Shown here in pieces: positions 60,706 to 64,000 of a DNA stretch of 64,000 nt. Every line of letters begins with the position of its first letter. The first letter of the stretch is position 1. Origin of the DNA: Methylacidiphilales bacterium. Its GTDB lineage: Bacteria > Verrucomicrobiota > Verrucomicrobiia > Methylacidiphilales > UBA1321. The translations under genes were made by a program, and so were the position numbers. The DNA lies in the NCBI GenBank assembly GCA_021272165.1, contig JAJSLK010000083.1, forward strand, positions 1-64,000. The letters run 5' to 3'. The notes beneath the pieces were generated by a model. The model was not told the origin of the DNA. It ran no database searches and worked only from the letters and a program-made list of their open reading frames with translations.

Positions 60706-61497
60706 TCACGCTTCGAGGGTGATTTTCTGCTGGATGCGCTCGACGCGGAGGGCGCGACCGGTGGCGGGGTCGGCTTCGACGAAGATGCCGTCGGCCTGGA
60801 GGCCCTCGCGGGCGATGTAGAATTTGTTGGGAAGAAGCGTGCGGTACTTCTGGACGACGCTGGCGACATCGCGGCCGATGACGGAGTCGTGGGGGCCGCT
60901 GAAACCGGCATCGGTGAGGTAGGCGGTGCCGTTCGGGAGGATCTGGTCGTCAGCAGTCTGAACATGAGTGTGAGTGCCGACGACGAGGGTGACAAGGCCG
61001 TCGACGGCGCGGCCAAAGGCGATCTTCTCGGAAGTGGCCTCGGCGTGGAAGTCGACGAGGATGCAGGGGGTTTCCTGACGGAGCTTGGCGATTTCAGCGT
61101 CGATCAGGAGGAAGGGGTTGTCGACCTGCGGGCCCATGAAGGTGCGGCCGAGGAGATTGATGACGCCGAGCTTGAGGCCGTTGCCGGCAACGACGACGGA
61201 GCCGAAGCCGGGGGTGCCGGCGGGAAAATTAAGGGGGCGGAGGAGGCGCGGTTCGGTGGCGAAGTAGGGGACGATTTCGCGCTGGTCCCAGGCGTGGTCG
61301 CCGAGGGTGATGACGTCGGCGCCGGCGCGCATGAGGTCGACGGCGAGGCGCGGGGTGATGCCATTGCCGCCGGCGGAATTTTCGCCGTTGATGACGAAGA
61401 AATCGGGCTGGTAGCGCTCGCGGAGGAGCGGGATGGCGGCGCGGACGGTGTCACGGCCGGGTTCGCCGACGACGTCGCCAAGGAAGATGAGTTTCAT
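60706..61497 (-). CDS. YmdB-family metallophosphatase (2',3'-cyclic nucleotide phosphodiesterase type)
   Basis: The 263-residue protein matches the YmdB/DR1281 family: LIFLGDVVGEPGRDTVR, FFVINGENSAGGNGIT, ITLGDHAWDQREI, VDFHAEATSEKIAFG and VVGTHTHVQTADDQILPNGTAYLTDAG supply the metal ligands in order. In Bacillus this enzyme hydrolyses cyclic nucleotides and affects biofilm and motility decisions. The start ATG at 61497 is directly at the first motif. It shows no operon partner. Confidence 0.92.
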   Translation of the reverse strand: MKLIFLGDVVGEPGRDTVRAAIPLLRERYQPDFFVINGENSAGGNGITPRLAVDLMRAGADVITLGDHAWDQREIVPYFATEPRLLRPLNFPAGTPGFGSVVVAGNGLKLGVINLLGRTFMGPQVDNPFLLIDAEIAKLRQETPCILVDFHAEATSEKIAFGRAVDGLVTLVVGTHTHVQTADDQILPNGTAYLTDAGFSGPHDSVIGRDVASVVQKYRTLLPNKFYIAREGLQADGIFVEADPATGRALRVERIQQKITLEA

Positions 61498-61595
61498 GGG
61501 AAGCTTTTTGACGGAATTAACAGAATTTCCAAATTAACGAAATTAGGAGGGTTTGTCATGCTGAGGTTCCAAAATTCGGCGGATGAGCCGATCCA

Positions 61596-64000
61596 CTATT
61601 CCATCTTCACTCCGTCGGCGATGTCGAGATGCGCGGCCTGACGGGCGGGGCCATAACCGGCAACCAGCGCCGCGGCGATGACGAGAAAAGGGAGACTGAG
61701 CAGAAAGCTCCAGGGCGTGGCCCACGAGATGGTCCAGCCGAAGAAGGAGACATTGATGACAAAGCTGAGGATGACGGCGAGGACGAGTCCCGCGATGATG
61801 CCGAGGAAGGAGCCGAGCAGGCCAATGATGGCGGCCTCCCAGAGGACAAGGGCCTCGATTTGACGCCGGGAAGCGCCAACGGCGCGGAGGATGCTGATTT
61901 CGCGGCGGCGTTCGGTGACGAGGATGGTGAGGGTGAGGAAGATGCCAAGGGCGGAGACGATGATGCCGATGGTCTGGAGGATGTAGGTGACGGAGAAGGT
62001 CTGGTCGAAGATGCGGAAGATTTGCTCGCGGAGCTCCTGGTTCGACTTGATGAGGTAGTCGCCGTAGGGGGCGAGTTTTGGGCGGAGCATGGCCTGGACC
62101 TGGGGCGCGGTGAGGCCCGATTTTTTATCGATATAGATGCCGATGCCGTTGATGGAGTCATCGCGCCAATATTTTTTGTAGGTCTGCCAGTCGACGAGGA
62201 TGACGCCGCCTTCGGTAGTGTAGTCGAGGTAGACGCCGGCGATTTTGAAGTCGCGGCGGCCGGTGGGGGTGTCGAGGCTGATCGTGTCGCCGAGGCCGAG
62301 GTGAAAGCGGCGGTAAAAGGGCTGGCTGACGAGGATGGCGCCGTGGTCGATGGCGGCGTCGAAGGCAGCATGGGAATCGCCCTGGTCGAAGTCGAGTCGC
62401 TCGATGTCGCGGGTGATGGCGAGGCGGACGGAGGCGAGCTTGACCTGCTCGCCGTTGAGGCGGACGCGGAGTTCGCGAAAGGTGTCGTAGGTGACATGGG
62501 GCAGCGAGGCAACGGCCTGCTCGACTTCGGGCCGGATCGTTTCACGGTTGCCGATGAGAAGATTTTCGGCGGGAGCAATGACGAGATCGGATTGCACCGA
62601 GCGATAGAGCCACGCTTCGACGGTGGTGCGGAAACTGTAGATCATGGTGGAGATGCCGACGACCATGGCGAGCGCGAGGACGAGAGACGAGATGGCCATG
62701 GACGTGCGATGGAGCGATTGCGCAAAGTGGCCAAAGGCGATGCGGGCCATGACGGAGCGGGGGCGGGTCCAACGGGAAAAGAGGCGGCTTAAGGTCGGAA
62801 CGAAAAAGGCGAAAGCGAGGAGGGCGAAGAGAGCGGCGCCGAAGCTGATCCAGGCGGGTCCGATCCGGAGGCTGACATAACCGAGGAGGTCGGCGAGAAG
62901 AAGCAGGCCGAGGCCGATGGCGAGCCAGCGGGTGGTGGAGCGGGCGCGCTGGTCCTCGAGATGGCCGATGCTGAGGGCCTCGACGGGAGAGATGAGGGCG
63001 GCCTCGCGGGCAGGAAACCAGGCCGCGGCGAGAACAGCGGCGAGGCAGAGCGCCAGGGCGGCGAAAACGGCCCAGGGAGAAATGAAAAGAGTCTGAATGC
63101 TGGCGAGGATGTAGAGGGAAGTGATGGTTTGGGAGACGACGCCGACAAGATGTCCGGCCAAAAGGACGCCAAAGATGAGTCCGAAGATGGAGCCGGCGAC
63201 GCCGAGGAAAAGGGCCTCGGCGATGAAGAGGGCCTGGACCTGGAATCTGCTGAGGCCGAGGGCGCGGAGGACGCCGATTTCGTGGCGGCGTCGGACAACG
63301 GAAGTGGCGACAGTGTTATAAATGAGAAACATGCCGACGAGGAGCGAGATGAGGGAGAGCGCGGTGAGATTGAGTTGGAAGGCGCCGATCATGCGCTCGA
63401 TCTGGCGGTTGCGGCGGTCGGGGGCCTGGACGATGACGGCGGGCGGGAGCTGGGCGCGGAGGTCGGCGCAGATGGCGTTGAAGTCAGCGCCGGGAGCGAG
63501 CAGGGCGGAGATGCGGCTGAGCTTGCCGACGTGGCGGAAGTTTTCCTGGACGTTGGCGATGTCCATGACGGAAAGGTGCTCGTCGGCGCCCGGAGCGTCC
63601 TCGCCGAAGTCGAGGATGAAGCCGACGTGGAAGGTTTCGAGGCCGGTCTGGGTTTCGACCCGGAGCGGGTCGCCAATCTTGAGGCCGAGGCGGCGGCAGA
63701 ATTTTTCGGTGAGGGCGATGACCTTGGGATCGCGGAGGAACTGGACGACGTCGGGCTTTTGGTTCTGGGCGTCATGCAGCTCGAACGTGCGGAGCGGCTG
63801 GTTGGAGAAGATATCGACACCGAGGACCTGAAGGTATTCGCCGGGATAATCGGCGAGGCTGGCGACATCCTCGACCATGGGCGTGGCGGCGGCGATGCCG
63901 GGGTGGTTGGCGACAATGGGATAGGCCTGCTCGTCGAAGCGGAGGCCGTCGCCGATGACTTCGAGGTCAGCCTTGCCCGCGACGATGTCGACCGAGGCGC
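61596..64000 (-). CDS. FtsX/MacB-type ABC transporter permease, partial (cut by window edge)
   Basis: The frame stays open to the right edge, giving 801 codons without a start that must be real. The ATG at 63878 is internal, because the preceding frame (KADLEVIGDGLRFDEQAYPI, VANHPGIAAATP) has normal MacB-PCD sequence. Two periplasmic MacB-PCD parts alternate with two FtsX permease domains of about three or four segments: LISLLVGMFLIYNTVATSVVRRRHEIGVLRALGLS and FLTLTILVTERRREISILRAVGAS (in parts) are the ABC signatures. Such 850-residue double-FtsX permeases export lipoproteins or peptides with a separate ATPase. That gene would lie to the right. Confidence 0.9.
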   Translation of the reverse strand, partial: ASVDIVAGKADLEVIGDGLRFDEQAYPIVANHPGIAAATPMVEDVASLADYPGEYLQVLGVDIFSNQPLRTFELHDAQNQKPDVVQFLRDPKVIALTEKFCRRLGLKIGDPLRVETQTGLETFHVGFILDFGEDAPGADEHLSVMDIANVQENFRHVGKLSRISALLAPGADFNAICADLRAQLPPAVIVQAPDRRNRQIERMIGAFQLNLTALSLISLLVGMFLIYNTVATSVVRRRHEIGVLRALGLSRFQVQALFIAEALFLGVAGSIFGLIFGVLLAGHLVGVVSQTITSLYILASIQTLFISPWAVFAALALCLAAVLAAAWFPAREAALISPVEALSIGHLEDQRARSTTRWLAIGLGLLLLADLLGYVSLRIGPAWISFGAALFALLAFAFFVPTLSRLFSRWTRPRSVMARIAFGHFAQSLHRTSMAISSLVLALAMVVGISTMIYSFRTTVEAWLYRSVQSDLVIAPAENLLIGNRETIRPEVEQAVASLPHVTYDTFRELRVRLNGEQVKLASVRLAITRDIERLDFDQGDSHAAFDAAIDHGAILVSQPFYRRFHLGLGDTISLDTPTGRRDFKIAGVYLDYTTEGGVILVDWQTYKKYWRDDSINGIGIYIDKKSGLTAPQVQAMLRPKLAPYGDYLIKSNQELREQIFRIFDQTFSVTYILQTIGIIVSALGIFLTLTILVTERRREISILRAVGASRRQIEALVLWEAAIIGLLGSFLGIIAGLVLAVILSFVINVSFFGWTISWATPWSFLLSLPFLVIAAALVAGYGPARQAAHLDIADGVKME

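Noticed and set aside
61629-62792. A 387-codon open frame antisense to the FtsX permease
   Set aside because: It is Asp/Glu/Gly-rich shadow sequence of a well-supported permease.

Overview
The window is high-GC (roughly 60%), densely coded bacterial chromosome, most likely from a member of the Verrucomicrobiota of the Spartobacteria/Chthoniobacterales type. That placement is inferred from gene content and style: RDD/DUF4129/DUF4350/MoxR/DUF58/SpoIIM cluster, MglA/roadblock genes, Flp-type pilins, lipid-A-synthase N-domain protein, few Shine-Dalgarno sites and many 4-bp ATGA/GTGA overlaps. No rRNA, tRNA, CRISPR array or replication origin was seen. Two genes run off the edges: a tyrosine recombinase at the left and an FtsX-type ABC permease at the right.

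Layout. 1-800: N-terminal part of an integrase-like recombinase and a short dispersed repeat. 804-3600: truB, an NrnA-like DHH phosphoesterase and a tail-anchored PATAN/FHA protein, all on minus. 3686-8160: a putative polarity/surface module on plus, with a proline-rich HhH-roadblock protein, an MglA GTPase, an MglB-like roadblock protein and two Flp-type pilins. 8233-14970: translation, wall and lipid genes (rpmE, prfA, prmC, murA, coaD, DUF177, rpmF, plsX, fabH). 15039-22132: membrane cluster RDD, membrane protein, DUF4129, DUF4350, MoxR, DUF58, with SpoIIM facing it. 22142-26160: gltX, three small secreted proteins and two Hsp20 genes. 26219-33545: secreted MBL-fold protein, purD, S41 protease-like protein, a three-domain fusion LMW-PTP/RpiB-like/GlyA, scpB and a chorismate-mutase fusion. 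33535-39916: proline-rich membrane protein, prmA, a split phosphate acetyltransferase pair (DRTGG protein and Pta) separated by a palindromic repeat element, and a rhodanese. 40059-43467: orphan PhoB-like regulator and an ABC-2 export trio. 43520-49313: phosphoesterases, serS and a Prc-type protease. 49343-53585: hybrid sensor kinase and threonine genes thrC and hom. 53672-64000: LABN protein, secreted proteins, an esterase pseudogene, a LuxC/LuxE-like acyl reductase pair, xseA, an RRM protein, YmdB-like phosphodiesterase and the partial permease.

How the parts work together. Most genes are housekeeping: translation, wall precursors, fatty acid initiation, purine and threonine synthesis, acetate metabolism. 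The least ordinary parts are the MglA/roadblock/PATAN-FHA/pilin block; the triple fusion, whose RpiB-like domain has lost its usual catalytic residues; the degenerate P-protein overlapping scpB; the LuxC/LuxE pair; and a family of structured palindromic repeats with three units in two places. All functional assignments come from reading motifs in the translated sequence, not from database searches.
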